A stretch of DNA of 26,244 bases from an uncultured cyanobacterium (GCA_902495705.1 CABUXT010000031.1:1-26244), one strand, 5' to 3'; positions 14,375 through 22,097 are shown, counted from the first letter of the stretch. Notes: generated by a model from the letters alone, not told the origin. Translations and numbers: made by a program.

Positions 14375-16195
14375 ATGCGTATTTATTGTTCTTCCGTAAC
14401 AAATATTGTAAAAGATATTGCAGGTAAAAAATTTTTAGTAGAAGTAAAGCCTGATAAAATGCCGAGTAAACTTTCAAAAAGTTTAACTCCTGTCACTGAT
14501 ATTGATGGCGAAATAGTTTCTTATACTGTTGGCAAGTCTCCTAAAAGAGCTTTGGTGTACTCTTATCCAAAAGAAGATTTTGTTGAAAAAATGTCTTTTG
14601 AAAAAGCTCAATTAAGAAAAGAAATGGGCGAAATTGAAGATAGTCAAAGAACGAGTGAACTTTTTAACAGGTCAAAAGACAGACTATATATATTGCCTTC
14701 TAAATATGCGCCTGATGATGTTCCACTTCCTGCTCAATATACTGATATGGTTTATACAGGGAGAGATATTGGTGTAAATTATGCTCATAGTACTGATATG
14801 TCTGCAAATAGCGTAAAAAAGCTTAAATTTATTCACATGCTTTATGATATTGTTCCAAATACTTGGGATAAAAATATAAAAGTTGATGATGCTTTAGCCA
14901 GAAATTTTGCAAATATTGCGGTAAATGCAATGACTGAGCATGGTGTTGCCGAGCCTTTAGTTATCAGATTGTTAGAAAAATCTGTTATTAAAAAAGCTAA
15001 TGGTGAAACTATTCCAAGTGCAGCTCTATTTGAGTTCTTGACAAAGAATCCAAATAAAAAAGCTTCAATCGTAAAAAAATATTCAAATGGCGATGAATAT
15101 TTAGATATAGTGTATAGAGATTACTATCCAAGATTAATGAGACGCTTTGATGAAAAAACTACAGACAAGGTGTTAAAAGCTTGCTCATTTAATATGGGTA
15201 ACGGTGCAGTTCTAAATCATGAGGCATGTGAATTAGCTTGTATAATGAAACGACTGCCAAATGTAAAAGATGGTAAAAATGTTATGCCATCCTCTGTTCC
15301 TTCAGATTGGACTTCGGCAGATTCGCAATTTGTATCAAAAATTATAACAGGCGATATCAAATCTCCAAGACATGAATATTTTGAGGTCGCAAAGGATTTG
15401 CTTAATATTGAAAATATCGACCGAGATTTTATAACTCGTAATATTGATGAATTAGCTCAGTACAGAAAAAATATCAATAATTTCAAATCTGAAATTATGA
15501 CTGAGTCAACTAATAGAGTGAAGAAAGAAAACATCTTAAATCATATTGAATCTGAGTATGAGAAATTAAAACTCAAAGATGGCATATCTTCAAAAGATGC
15601 GATATTGTTGAACTTTGTAAAAGATGTTTATGACAAATCTAATTTGAATGAAACTTTGCGTTGCATCAATGATGCAGAAAAACTTATTAGAAATTTCCCT
15701 CATGATGAAACTTCAAGAATTTTAGCAGAGGCTATTCCTTTATGCACTGTAACAGCTAAAGATGGCAAAACTGTTGTAAGTAAGCCCTTATTAAATCTGC
15801 TATTTGAACTTACGGAAAATAAAAAATCTTTTAACAATGATGTTAAAAATTTCATTACTCATGCAAAAGAAAATTATAAAGAAAGTGAAATAGATTCACT
15901 TCTTGATGATTTAACATTTCATAGAGAACATACTGACGTAATTATGAAGAACGCTGATGTAATTGTAAAATACCAAAAAGATATGGAGAACCTTTTTTCA
16001 AAATTAGCTTCAAAGTACAATTTACCATACAATATGGCATCATCAATGGAAATGAAGTATCAAAAATTGTTTGATGAAGGTTTGGATAAAGGTGTTGTTC
16101 AAACTAATGAAGAGGTATTAAAAGCTTGTGAATTAGTAAAGAAAAAAGCTTCACTTGAAGAAATTGCGAAAGTTTTTAATTTGCCAATAAAATAA
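14375..16195 (+). CDS. Large protein of unknown function (606 aa)
   Basis: I do not recognise this protein. It is soluble, lysine-rich and predominantly helical, with no signal peptide or membrane span and no obvious nucleotide-binding or catalytic motif. The N-terminal 100 residues look beta-rich (IAGKKFLVEVKPDK, SYTVGKSPKRALVYSY). A middle segment has SFNMGNGAVLNHEACELACIMKRL (about 272-295). The last 250 residues are long charged helices with regular spacing, ending KKASLEEIAKVFNLPIK. It lacks the F-G signature of its neighbours. The start ATG 14375 has a weak AAAGG 11 bases upstream. It ends only seven bases from the convergent gene at 16203, with no terminator visible between them. It looks lineage-specific. 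Confidence 0.75.
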   Translation: MRIYCSSVTNIVKDIAGKKFLVEVKPDKMPSKLSKSLTPVTDIDGEIVSYTVGKSPKRALVYSYPKEDFVEKMSFEKAQLRKEMGEIEDSQRTSELFNRSKDRLYILPSKYAPDDVPLPAQYTDMVYTGRDIGVNYAHSTDMSANSVKKLKFIHMLYDIVPNTWDKNIKVDDALARNFANIAVNAMTEHGVAEPLVIRLLEKSVIKKANGETIPSAALFEFLTKNPNKKASIVKKYSNGDEYLDIVYRDYYPRLMRRFDEKTTDKVLKACSFNMGNGAVLNHEACELACIMKRLPNVKDGKNVMPSSVPSDWTSADSQFVSKIITGDIKSPRHEYFEVAKDLLNIENIDRDFITRNIDELAQYRKNINNFKSEIMTESTNRVKKENILNHIESEYEKLKLKDGISSKDAILLNFVKDVYDKSNLNETLRCINDAEKLIRNFPHDETSRILAEAIPLCTVTAKDGKTVVSKPLLNLLFELTENKKSFNNDVKNFITHAKENYKESEIDSLLDDLTFHREHTDVIMKNADVIVKYQKDMENLFSKLASKYNLPYNMASSMEMKYQKLFDEGLDKGVVQTNEEVLKACELVKKKASLEEIAKVFNLPIK

Positions 16196-16202
16196 ATTTA
16201 GC

Positions 16203-16475
16203 TTAAATATTTGTTGGAAAATGCTTGCTGGTTTTTCCTTCTGCATCGTAATATTTTAATTTAGTGTTTAGCAATTTCCCCATATAATCAAAAGCTTTAA
16301 TTAATCTATCTGTAGGTTTGTTACGGAGGTAGTTTGTTGAAACGAGAACTTTGCTCCCATTTCTTAATGTAATTTCGTCAATTGTTCTTTTGCTAATAGG
16401 CGAAGTTATATGAATTTTTGTTGTTGTCCTTATCCCAAAAGTTATATTATTATTGCTTACTGGAGTAATGTTCAT
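16203..16475 (-). CDS. Small tagged protein with N-terminal SNNNITFGIR
   Basis: The protein has 90 residues. The start at 16475 is supported by AAAGGGA upstream on the minus strand. It opens MNITPVSNNNITFGIRTTTK, matching the pattern of the proteins at 3592 and 4006 (M-x-V/I-N/T-x-V/I-S/N ... S/T-F-G). The remainder looks like a small beta-plus-helix domain (ITLRNGSKVLVSTNYL, then TDRLIKAFDYMGKLL) with no membrane span. Its stop is seven bases from the convergent 606-aa gene. Function is unknown; the shared tag suggests a common fate or location with the other tagged proteins. Confidence 0.7.
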   Translation of the reverse strand: MNITPVSNNNITFGIRTTTKIHITSPISKRTIDEITLRNGSKVLVSTNYLRNKPTDRLIKAFDYMGKLLNTKLKYYDAEGKTSKHFPTNI

Positions 16476-16493
16476 AAAATATCCCTTTATTGT

Positions 16494-16527
16494 TAAAAAA
16501 AAATAAAAAGGGGTTTAAATCCCTTTT
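16494..16527 (-). terminator. Terminator after tRNA-Lys
   Basis: On the minus strand AAAAGGG pairs with CCCTTTT (16505-16527) around a short AT loop and is followed by a run of T residues (16503-16494). It lies 12 bases after the tRNA 3' end and before the 16475 start codon. Confidence 0.75.
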
Positions 16528-16539
16528 CCAATTAAAAAT

Positions 16540-16612
16540 TGCGCTTGGCGCGATTCGAACGCGCGACCTATCCCTTAAAAGGGGAGTGCTCTACCTGCTG
16601 AGCTACAAGCGC
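16540..16612 (-). tRNA. tRNA-Lys (anticodon UUU)
   Basis: The 73-base gene folds as a standard tRNA on the minus strand: acceptor GCGCTTG / CAAGCGC with discriminator A, D arm GCTC...GAGC, anticodon loop CTTTTAA (anticodon TTT), variable loop AGGTC, and T arm GCGCG-TTCGAAT-CGCGC. The first anticodon-stem pair (27-43) is a C-T mismatch; the other four pair. CCA is not encoded. A near-consensus promoter (16667-16695) and a terminator (16494-16527) flank it, so it is a single-gene unit. Confidence 0.95.
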
Positions 16613-16649
16613 AAATGTCTATTCATACTTTCTAGTGTCTTGCGGTTTC

Positions 16650-16664
16650 GTTCACCGCGTGAAC
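16650..16664. promoter_or_regulatory. Palindrome GTTCACCGCGTGAAC at the tRNA transcription start
   Basis: Six-base arms GTTCAC / GTGAAC around a CGC centre span the predicted start of the tRNA-Lys transcript (near 16660), just downstream of its -10 box. It is either an operator-like site or a small stem in the pre-tRNA leader. Confidence 0.4.
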
Positions 16665-16666
16665 TC

Positions 16667-16695
16667 ATCATAACAAGAACATTTTTCATTGTCAA
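16667..16695 (-). promoter_or_regulatory. Promoter for tRNA-Lys
   Basis: On the minus strand TTGACA (16695-16690) and TATGAT (16672-16667) are spaced 17 bp, the best match to a vegetative promoter in the window. It gives a pre-tRNA leader of about 48 bases. Confidence 0.75.
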
Positions 16696-16712
16696 CACTT
16701 TTTATCAAAAAA

Positions 16713-16734
16713 GACTCAAAAAATTTTTTGAGTC
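16713..16734 (-). terminator. Terminator after the XRE-type gene
   Basis: GACTCAAAAAA (16713-16723) and TTTTTTGAGTC (16724-16734) form a perfect inverted repeat ten bases past the stop of the 16745-17302 gene. On the minus strand it is followed by TTTTTTGATAAAAAG. It ends just before the tRNA promoter. Confidence 0.7.
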
Positions 16735-16744
16735 TCCTTGAAAG

Positions 16745-17302
16745 TTAGATATCAACGTGTTTTCTGGCACATTCAAACATTGAATTTAATAATGCCGAGT
16801 TTGCGTTCAAATTCATTCCGTTTGTCTCCAAAACCTGCTTTATACGCTCTTCCCAGATGTTATAGATATCATTTTTGTCTAAATCTAAAATTTGTCCAAT
16901 CATGGAAAGTTCTTTAAAATCTATCGGAATCGGATACGCTCCTCGGAGCATGTCGACAATTTCTACTCGTTTTTTACGCGGAAATGCCTTTAAAAATGTG
17001 ACTACACTCATTTTTTTATCTTTAATCAGGCTTTTTAAAAGTTCAATTGTATCATCTTGCAAAATCGGTTCTTGTGGAATTTTGTATTCTTCAAATTCTT
17101 CCGGTGCAATATCCATGACTGTTGCAATTCGTTCTAACGTTGTACTTCTTGTCGAAAATGGAATAGATTCATCTATCAAGTTATACACATAAGAAAGAGT
17201 AACTCCAATCATTTCTGCAAAATCTTTTTTGTGTAAGTTGTTTCTATTTAAAAAATCGGCAACTTTTTGTGAACTTTTTAATGTTTTTGTTTCGTGTTTC
17301 AT
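16745..17302 (-). CDS. XRE-family helix-turn-helix regulator
   Basis: The 185-residue protein has an N-terminal helix-turn-helix domain (about 12-70: KVADFLNRNNLHKKDFAEMIGV, then TLSYVYNLID as recognition helix). A second helical part (about 85-185) contains LLKSLIKDKKMSVVTFLKAF and NDIYNIWEERIKQVLE, which may be for dimerisation or ligand sensing. It is probably a DNA-binding repressor acting in the cytoplasm. GAGG lies eight bases before the ATG. It diverges from pth, and it ends just upstream of tRNA-Lys on the same strand. Its targets are unknown; autoregulation in the 17303-17443 gap is possible but no clear operator is seen. Confidence 0.8.
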   Translation of the reverse strand: MKHETKTLKSSQKVADFLNRNNLHKKDFAEMIGVTLSYVYNLIDESIPFSTRSTTLERIATVMDIAPEEFEEYKIPQEPILQDDTIELLKSLIKDKKMSVVTFLKAFPRKKRVEIVDMLRGAYPIPIDFKELSMIGQILDLDKNDIYNIWEERIKQVLETNGMNLNANSALLNSMFECARKHVDI

Positions 17303-17443
17303 ATTTAATACCTCATTTTTTATATAATTTAGTTATTATTTATCTTTTTGTTAAGCTTAGGGTTGGTATATCATTATGGTAATATTTATTTGCGTTAAAA
17401 TACTAAATATAAGATTTATACAATATTGAAGGGCTTTCGTAAT

Positions 17444-18001
17444 ATGAAATTAGTTGTCGGACTGGGTAATGTCGGAGATAAGTACTGCTTTACAAGACAT
17501 AATGCAGGTTTTATGGTTATTGACCGTATGGCAATTGTGCATGATGTGTCTTTTAAAGAGGATAAAAAGTTAAAATGTTTTATTGGCAAGTATAAGCATG
17601 GTTTTGAAGATATAATGCTAATTAAACCTACTACATTTATGAATCTTTCAGGAGATGCGGTGCAGTTGGTCATGAATTATTACAAAATTGATGTATCTGA
17701 TGTTTTGGTGGTTTATGATGATTTGTCTTTAGAACTCGGTAAAATGAGATTTCGTCCAAACGGGTCTGATGGCGGTCATAACGGTATTAAATCAGTTATT
17801 AAATGTGTAGGAACACAATCTGTTGCAAGGCTAAAAATCGGAATCGGTCCACAGCCTCCTATTCCATCTGAAACTTTTGTTTTGCAAAATTTCTACAAAG
17901 ACCAATTAGAAACACTTAAACCTGTTTTGAAAAAATCAGTAGATGCCATTGAATACTATTTTGATAACGGTATGGCTAAGGCTCAAAATACATATAACTA
18001 G
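17444..18001 (+). CDS. pth: Peptidyl-tRNA hydrolase
   Basis: The 185-residue enzyme releases peptides from peptidyl-tRNA dropped by ribosomes. ATG 17444 is chosen: GAAGGG lies ten bases upstream, and MKLVVGLGN is the normal family start. An in-frame TTG at 17426 would place that binding site inside the gene. Key motifs are GLGNVG (6-11; usually GLGNPG), TRHNAGF with the catalytic His19, KPTTFMNLSG, VVYDDLSLELG with the conserved Asp, and GSDGGHNGIKSVI. Asn9, His19 and the Asp, the residues that matter for catalysis and binding, are present; the Pro-to-Val change at residue 10 is unusual. Confidence 0.95.
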   Translation: MKLVVGLGNVGDKYCFTRHNAGFMVIDRMAIVHDVSFKEDKKLKCFIGKYKHGFEDIMLIKPTTFMNLSGDAVQLVMNYYKIDVSDVLVVYDDLSLELGKMRFRPNGSDGGHNGIKSVIKCVGTQSVARLKIGIGPQPPIPSETFVLQNFYKDQLETLKPVLKKSVDAIEYYFDNGMAKAQNTYN

Positions 18002-18002
18002 A

Positions 18003-18031
18003 TTGAACTATCTCAAAAATAATGTTATAAT
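18003..18031 (+). promoter_or_regulatory. Promoter for the TPR gene
   Basis: TTGAAC (18003-18008) and TATAAT (18026-18031) at 17-bp spacing lie immediately after the pth stop codon. The TPR gene therefore has its own start of transcription even though only 71 bp separate the two genes. Confidence 0.65.
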
Positions 18032-18072
18032 CGGTTAAGCAAATATTTTATACAAAAAAGGAGTAACGATAA

Positions 18073-19485
18073 ATGAGTTTACAGTTGGCTGAACAATTTG
18101 AAGCAAACGAACAATATGAACAAGCTTATGAGGAATATAAAAGAGAATATGAACATCATCCTGATGATGTAGGTATATTAGAACGACTTGGTCACTTATC
18201 TTTAATTCTTGAAAAGAAAGATGAGGCAGCTAATTATTATTATGAAATTCTAAAACGTGATGTTTCTAATTCTTTAGCTTATGAACAATTGATGGCTATT
18301 TATGAAAATACCGATAAATATAAATATTATGTTTATAGAGGTAATAAAAATTCTCTTGAAGGTAAATTGGAGTTTGCTATAAACGATTTCAAAAAGGCTC
18401 TATCTCATGCGCATGAAGATGAAACTCAAGTTGTTATGACAAGATTAACTCTTGCAAATTTGTATCGTCAAACAGGTCATACAATGAAGGCTATTGATGA
18501 ATATAATTTGATTCTTGAATATGATAATTTGCATGAAGATATCTTTTTACAACTTGCAGATATTTATTTGAAAGATGAAGCTTATTCAAGTGCAATAGAT
18601 GTATTGAATAGAGCAAAGCAAAAAGGTTTTGATTCTCCAAAAATCAATGAGGCTCTAGCTGCAGTTTATCTAAAAAGTGGCGACCCTGAGCATGCAATTG
18701 AGTGTACTTCTGATGAACTCTTGAAAATTCAATGTATGCTGGAACTTGGAAAAGTTGAAGAGGCTTATGCGAAATTGAATTCTTTGCCTGAAGAATATAA
18801 AAAATCTCCAAGGTATTATACTTTACAGGCTCAATATTGTTATTCTTCAAAGAAATTTGAAGAGGCGCTGGAGCATATTGAAGAGTATAACAAATTGCAA
18901 CCAAATTCACCTTTGACCTATCAAATGCGAGCTCTTGTTTATGATGAAAACGGAGACGAATACAATTCTCACGTAAACTGGGGTATTTACAATATGTTGA
19001 GAGGCAATAAAGATATTGCAGTAAATGAGTTCCTAAACGCAGTTCAATTAAATGACAAAGATACAAATGTCTTGTTTACATTAGCTGATATGTTGACTGA
19101 ATCCGGAGAGTTAGACCATGCTGCTGAATATTATGCCAAAATTGTAAAAATCGATCCTAATAATAAGGAAGCTTTACGAAAAATGGCGTCTTATGAAGAA
19201 AGCATTGGAGACTACCGTTCTCAAGTTGAATATTTGGAAAAACTTTCTGAGCTTGATCCAAAAGATTTGAATGCTTTGAAAATTTTGGCTAAAGGTTATG
19301 AAAGAATTAAAGCTAAAGATTTAGCTATTGATACATATAAAAAGTATTTAGAACGTGTAACAGATCCGGTTGATTATAAGATGGCTAAAGACAGATTGGA
19401 TAAGCTTGATAATTTAGGCTCAAGCGAAGCTGAGGAATCTGTAGGTTTGATTGACAAAATAATGGGATTTTTTAATAAAGGTTAG
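18073..19485 (+). CDS. Tetratricopeptide-repeat (TPR) protein
   Basis: The 470-residue protein is built almost entirely of TPR helix pairs. Repeats are recognisable by the 34-residue spacing of small/aromatic positions, for example EQYEQAYEEYKREYEHHPDD (13-32), GHTMKAIDEYNLILEYD (near 135), DPEHAIECTSDELLK (near 210), KFEEALEHIEEYNKLQPNSP (near 255) and ELDHAAEYYAKIVKIDPNN (near 345). There is no signal peptide or membrane span, so it is probably a cytoplasmic scaffold for protein-protein contacts; partners are unknown. AAGGAG nine bases before ATG fixes the start. It has its own promoter and terminator. Confidence 0.9.
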   Translation: MSLQLAEQFEANEQYEQAYEEYKREYEHHPDDVGILERLGHLSLILEKKDEAANYYYEILKRDVSNSLAYEQLMAIYENTDKYKYYVYRGNKNSLEGKLEFAINDFKKALSHAHEDETQVVMTRLTLANLYRQTGHTMKAIDEYNLILEYDNLHEDIFLQLADIYLKDEAYSSAIDVLNRAKQKGFDSPKINEALAAVYLKSGDPEHAIECTSDELLKIQCMLELGKVEEAYAKLNSLPEEYKKSPRYYTLQAQYCYSSKKFEEALEHIEEYNKLQPNSPLTYQMRALVYDENGDEYNSHVNWGIYNMLRGNKDIAVNEFLNAVQLNDKDTNVLFTLADMLTESGELDHAAEYYAKIVKIDPNNKEALRKMASYEESIGDYRSQVEYLEKLSELDPKDLNALKILAKGYERIKAKDLAIDTYKKYLERVTDPVDYKMAKDRLDKLDNLGSSEAEESVGLIDKIMGFFNKG

Positions 19486-19513
19486 TTTACATTAACTTTT
19501 ATCACATTTTTGT

Positions 19514-19542
19514 AAAAAGGAGTCTGTAGAGGACTTCTTTTT
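19514..19542 (+). terminator. Terminator after the TPR gene
   Basis: AAAAAGGAGTC (19514-19524) pairs with GACTTCTTTTT (19532-19542), with one G-T wobble, and ends in a T-run. A TATAAT at 19545-19550 immediately after it is a possible -10 box for the transporter gene, but no good -35 box is present. Confidence 0.75.
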
Positions 19543-19575
19543 AGTATAATAAATATGTGACAGTAAAGGGGTAAC

Positions 19576-20871
19576 ATGAGTAGATTTATTGGAATTTTAG
19601 GTATAGTTGTAATATTTGCATTAGCTTATGCTTTATCAAATAACAAAAAAGCAATCAATTATAAAACAATCGGTATGGGATTTTTATTACAAGTTTTATT
19701 GGCTGTATTTATTTTTAAAATTCCAATCGGTCAAAAGTTATTTATGGCAATCGGATTATTTATCCAAAAGCTGTTAGTTTTTGCAAAGGAAGGTGGAGAA
19801 TTCGTATTTGGCGGCTTGATGAACTCAAAATTTGCCGAGTTATTCTCAGGTAACGGAGGTTCTGTATTTGCCCTTCAATTGATTGCATCTACAGTGTTTA
19901 TGATGATTTTGGTTAATATCCTTTACTATTACGGAATTATGCAACGTGTTGTTGCTGTTTTAGGTAAAGGTATGAATAAATTACTTGATGTTAGCGGTGC
20001 TGAGGCACTTTCTAATGTCGCAAGTACCTTTGTCGGTCAGATTGTTGCTCAAATTATGATTAAACCCTATTTGCCGAATTTGACTCGTTCAGAGTTGTTG
20101 GCATCTATGTCAGGTTCTCTGGCATGTATTTCAGGTTCTATTATGCCAATTTATATTGGCATGGGGATACCTGCTGAATATATATTAGCATCATCTGTTA
20201 TGGCAGCTCCTGGAGCATTAGTTATTTCAAAAATTGTATATCCCGAAACCGGTGAACCGGAAACAAGTAAAGATTTCAAAATTTCAGTAAGTAAACGTCA
20301 CAGGCAGCATGTAAATGTCTTTGATGCAATATCTTCTGGTGCGTCAGAGGGTATGAAAGTCGCAATCAATGTTGTTGCTATGATTTTGGCTCTTGTTGCG
20401 TTAGTTGCAATGATTGACTGGTTCTTGGGCGGATTCGGTTTGATGGTTGTAAAATGTTTGAAATTTATGCATATCAATTCACCAATGTTGATATCAGCAT
20501 TTTCATCATTATCATTGAACGCAATATTAGGTAAAATCTTTGCTTTGTTCGCTCTTGTTATGGGTGTGCCGCTACATGAGGCAACTGCAGTTGGCGGATT
20601 GATGGGTACTAAGCTTGTTCTAAACGAAATGGTTGCATATATGGATTTGACCTCCCCTGCAATGCATTTGTCAGATAAATCTTTCTTGATTGCAAGTTTT
20701 GCATTATGCAGTTTTGGAAACTTAGGCTCAATTGCAATATTGTTAGGTGGTATCGGAGAACTTGCTCCAAACCAAAGAAAGAATTTGGCAAGACTTGGTG
20801 TACGAGCTTTGATTTGTGGTACTTTGACCTGCTATATGTCAGCTTGTATTGTCGGAATTTTATTTGATTAA
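19576..20871 (+). CDS. Concentrative nucleoside transporter (CNT, NupC-like)
   Basis: The 431-residue integral membrane protein imports nucleosides with a cation gradient. It shows the CNT layout: an N-terminal domain of two to three helices (1-75), a central gate-type domain (about 90-190, VVAVLGKGMNKLLDVSGAEALSNVAS then TFVGQIVAQIMIKPYL), and a C-terminal domain. The family patterns SGSLACISGSIMPIYIGMGIPAEYILASSVMAAPGAL and LVMGVPLHEATAVGGLMGTKLVLNE (the latter near 340) carry the residues that bind nucleoside in characterised CNTs. AAAGGGG (19565-19571) precedes ATG 19576. The exact base preference cannot be told from the sequence. Confidence 0.9.
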   Translation: MSRFIGILGIVVIFALAYALSNNKKAINYKTIGMGFLLQVLLAVFIFKIPIGQKLFMAIGLFIQKLLVFAKEGGEFVFGGLMNSKFAELFSGNGGSVFALQLIASTVFMMILVNILYYYGIMQRVVAVLGKGMNKLLDVSGAEALSNVASTFVGQIVAQIMIKPYLPNLTRSELLASMSGSLACISGSIMPIYIGMGIPAEYILASSVMAAPGALVISKIVYPETGEPETSKDFKISVSKRHRQHVNVFDAISSGASEGMKVAINVVAMILALVALVAMIDWFLGGFGLMVVKCLKFMHINSPMLISAFSSLSLNAILGKIFALFALVMGVPLHEATAVGGLMGTKLVLNEMVAYMDLTSPAMHLSDKSFLIASFALCSFGNLGSIAILLGGIGELAPNQRKNLARLGVRALICGTLTCYMSACIVGILFD

Positions 20872-20893
20872 AGTTTTAATAATTTTAACAATT

Positions 20894-20921
20894 TTTACAT
20901 TTAATATTTTTAGGATATAAT
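20894..20921 (+). promoter_or_regulatory. Promoter producing a likely leaderless ribF mRNA
   Basis: TTTACA (20894-20899) and TATAAT (20916-20921) are spaced 16 bp. The expected transcription start is about 20927-20929, on the ATG at 20928. The only purine-rich run (AGGA at 20912) overlaps the -10 box, so it would not be in the mRNA. Confidence 0.6.
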
Positions 20922-20927
20922 TACAAT

Positions 20928-21827
20928 ATGGAGATAGTAAGAGAACTTAGACATATTCCAAATTTATCATTAGCACTAGGCTTTTTCGATGGTGTTCATT
21001 TAGGTCATCAAGCAGTTATTTCAAGTGCTGTTGAATTTGCAAAAGAAAATGGGTATCACTCTGCAGTTGTCACATTTCAAGAACATCCTTTTTGCTTTTT
21101 TAAGGGAGTATCTCCTAAATATATTTTGACACTTGAAGATAAATATAAATATATGGAGAAGTTGGGTGTTGATTATGTTTTTGAACTTGATTTTGCTTCA
21201 GTTTGTTATATGACCCCTTCTCAATATTTGGAAGATGTTTTAATTAGATATTTTGAACCAAAGGCTATATCTACCGGTTTTAATCATAGATTTGGGGTAG
21301 ATAAGTCTGGTAATGTTAAATTTTTATCTGATTGTCAAGACAAGTTTGATTATTTATATTTTGCGACTCCACCGCTATCAATTTTTGGTGATGTTATCAG
21401 CTCTACTGCGATTCGTCAATTTATAAAAACAGGTGTTGTAGATATGGCAACGTCAATGCTTGGGCGTAAATTCTCAGTATCAGGTGCGGTTGTAAAAGGT
21501 AAAGAAATTGGCAGAACAATTGGTTATCCGACAGCAAATATAATTTATCCGCTGGATATTGTTGAACCGCCTTATGGTGTTTATGATGTAGAAGTTGAAT
21601 TGCCTGATGGTACAACAAAACGTGGGCTTGCTAATTTTGGAGTTTCTCCGACTGTTTCCAATGACGGAATTAAGAGTTTAGAAGTATTTATTATTGATTT
21701 TGATGGTGATTTGTACGACAAAGATATTCGAGTAAGCTTTAACAGAATGATTCGTCCTGAGATTAAATTTAATAGTCTTGATGAATTGAAAACTCAAATC
21801 GATTTTGACATCCAGTCAATGTTTTAG
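20928..21827 (+). CDS. ribF: Bifunctional riboflavin kinase / FMN adenylyltransferase
   Basis: The 299-residue enzyme makes FMN and then FAD from riboflavin. The N-terminal nucleotidyltransferase domain (1-180) has LGFFDGVHLGH (17-27), the HxGH signature, and GFNHRFG near 121; it ends SSTAIRQFIKTG. The C-terminal flavokinase domain (about 185-299) has GRTIGYPTANI, with the PTAN motif that binds Mg-ATP, YGVYDVEVEL, and ANFGVSPTVSN with SLEVFIIDFDGDLYD. Length is normal. It is likely expressed from a leaderless transcript. No FMN riboswitch is visible: the gap upstream is only 56 bp and lacks room for one. Confidence 0.96.
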   Translation: MEIVRELRHIPNLSLALGFFDGVHLGHQAVISSAVEFAKENGYHSAVVTFQEHPFCFFKGVSPKYILTLEDKYKYMEKLGVDYVFELDFASVCYMTPSQYLEDVLIRYFEPKAISTGFNHRFGVDKSGNVKFLSDCQDKFDYLYFATPPLSIFGDVISSTAIRQFIKTGVVDMATSMLGRKFSVSGAVVKGKEIGRTIGYPTANIIYPLDIVEPPYGVYDVEVELPDGTTKRGLANFGVSPTVSNDGIKSLEVFIIDFDGDLYDKDIRVSFNRMIRPEIKFNSLDELKTQIDFDIQSMF

Positions 21828-21895
21828 GTTGTGTTGATTTGTAAAAGAAGATAATATCAGAATTTTTTTCGTTATAAGCATAACATATAAGTCTA

Positions 21896-21922
21896 TGTCA
21901 TTCTGAACTTGATTCAGAATCT
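21896..21922 (+). repeat. Palindromic intergenic repeat, TGTCATTCTGAA family, short copy E
   Basis: It begins TGTCATTCTGAA (21896-21907) and ends TTCAGAATCT (21913-21922), folding into an 8-bp stem ATTCTGAA / TTCAGAAT, then CTTTTT. The preceding GTCTA plus element start (21891-21907) is identical to 215-231. It may double as the ribF terminator. Confidence 0.75.
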
Positions 21923-21974
21923 TTTTAATAATCAATATTTATCAATTATAGCATTTGCTGAATTATTAAAATCA

Positions 21975-22046
21975 TGTCATTACGAGGAACATTTACTTGC
22001 AATTGTCACATAAGCCTTGACAGAGTGACGTGGTAATCCACAACAA
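21975..22046 (+). repeat. Palindromic intergenic repeat, TGTCATTACGAGGAA family, short copy
   Basis: The first 15 bases (21975-21989) and last 24 bases (22023-22046) are identical to those of the 161-bp element at 471-631, but the interior is shorter and unrelated. GTGGTAATCCAC in the end block has palindromic GTGG / CCAC arms. Confidence 0.75.
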
Positions 22047-22097
22047 AATTTGCATGGTATTACTACGTAATTCAAAAACGAAGAGTTGAATTTTATA

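Noticed and set aside
16490..16741. An 83-codon open frame on the plus strand
   Set aside because: It runs antisense through the tRNA-Lys gene, its terminator and its promoter.
17426..17443. An upstream TTG start for pth
   Set aside because: The family starts at MKLVVGLGN, and the ribosome binding site lies between the TTG and ATG 17444.
20872..20927. An FMN riboswitch upstream of ribF
   Set aside because: The gap is only 56 bp, is filled by the promoter, and contains none of the conserved riboswitch core.
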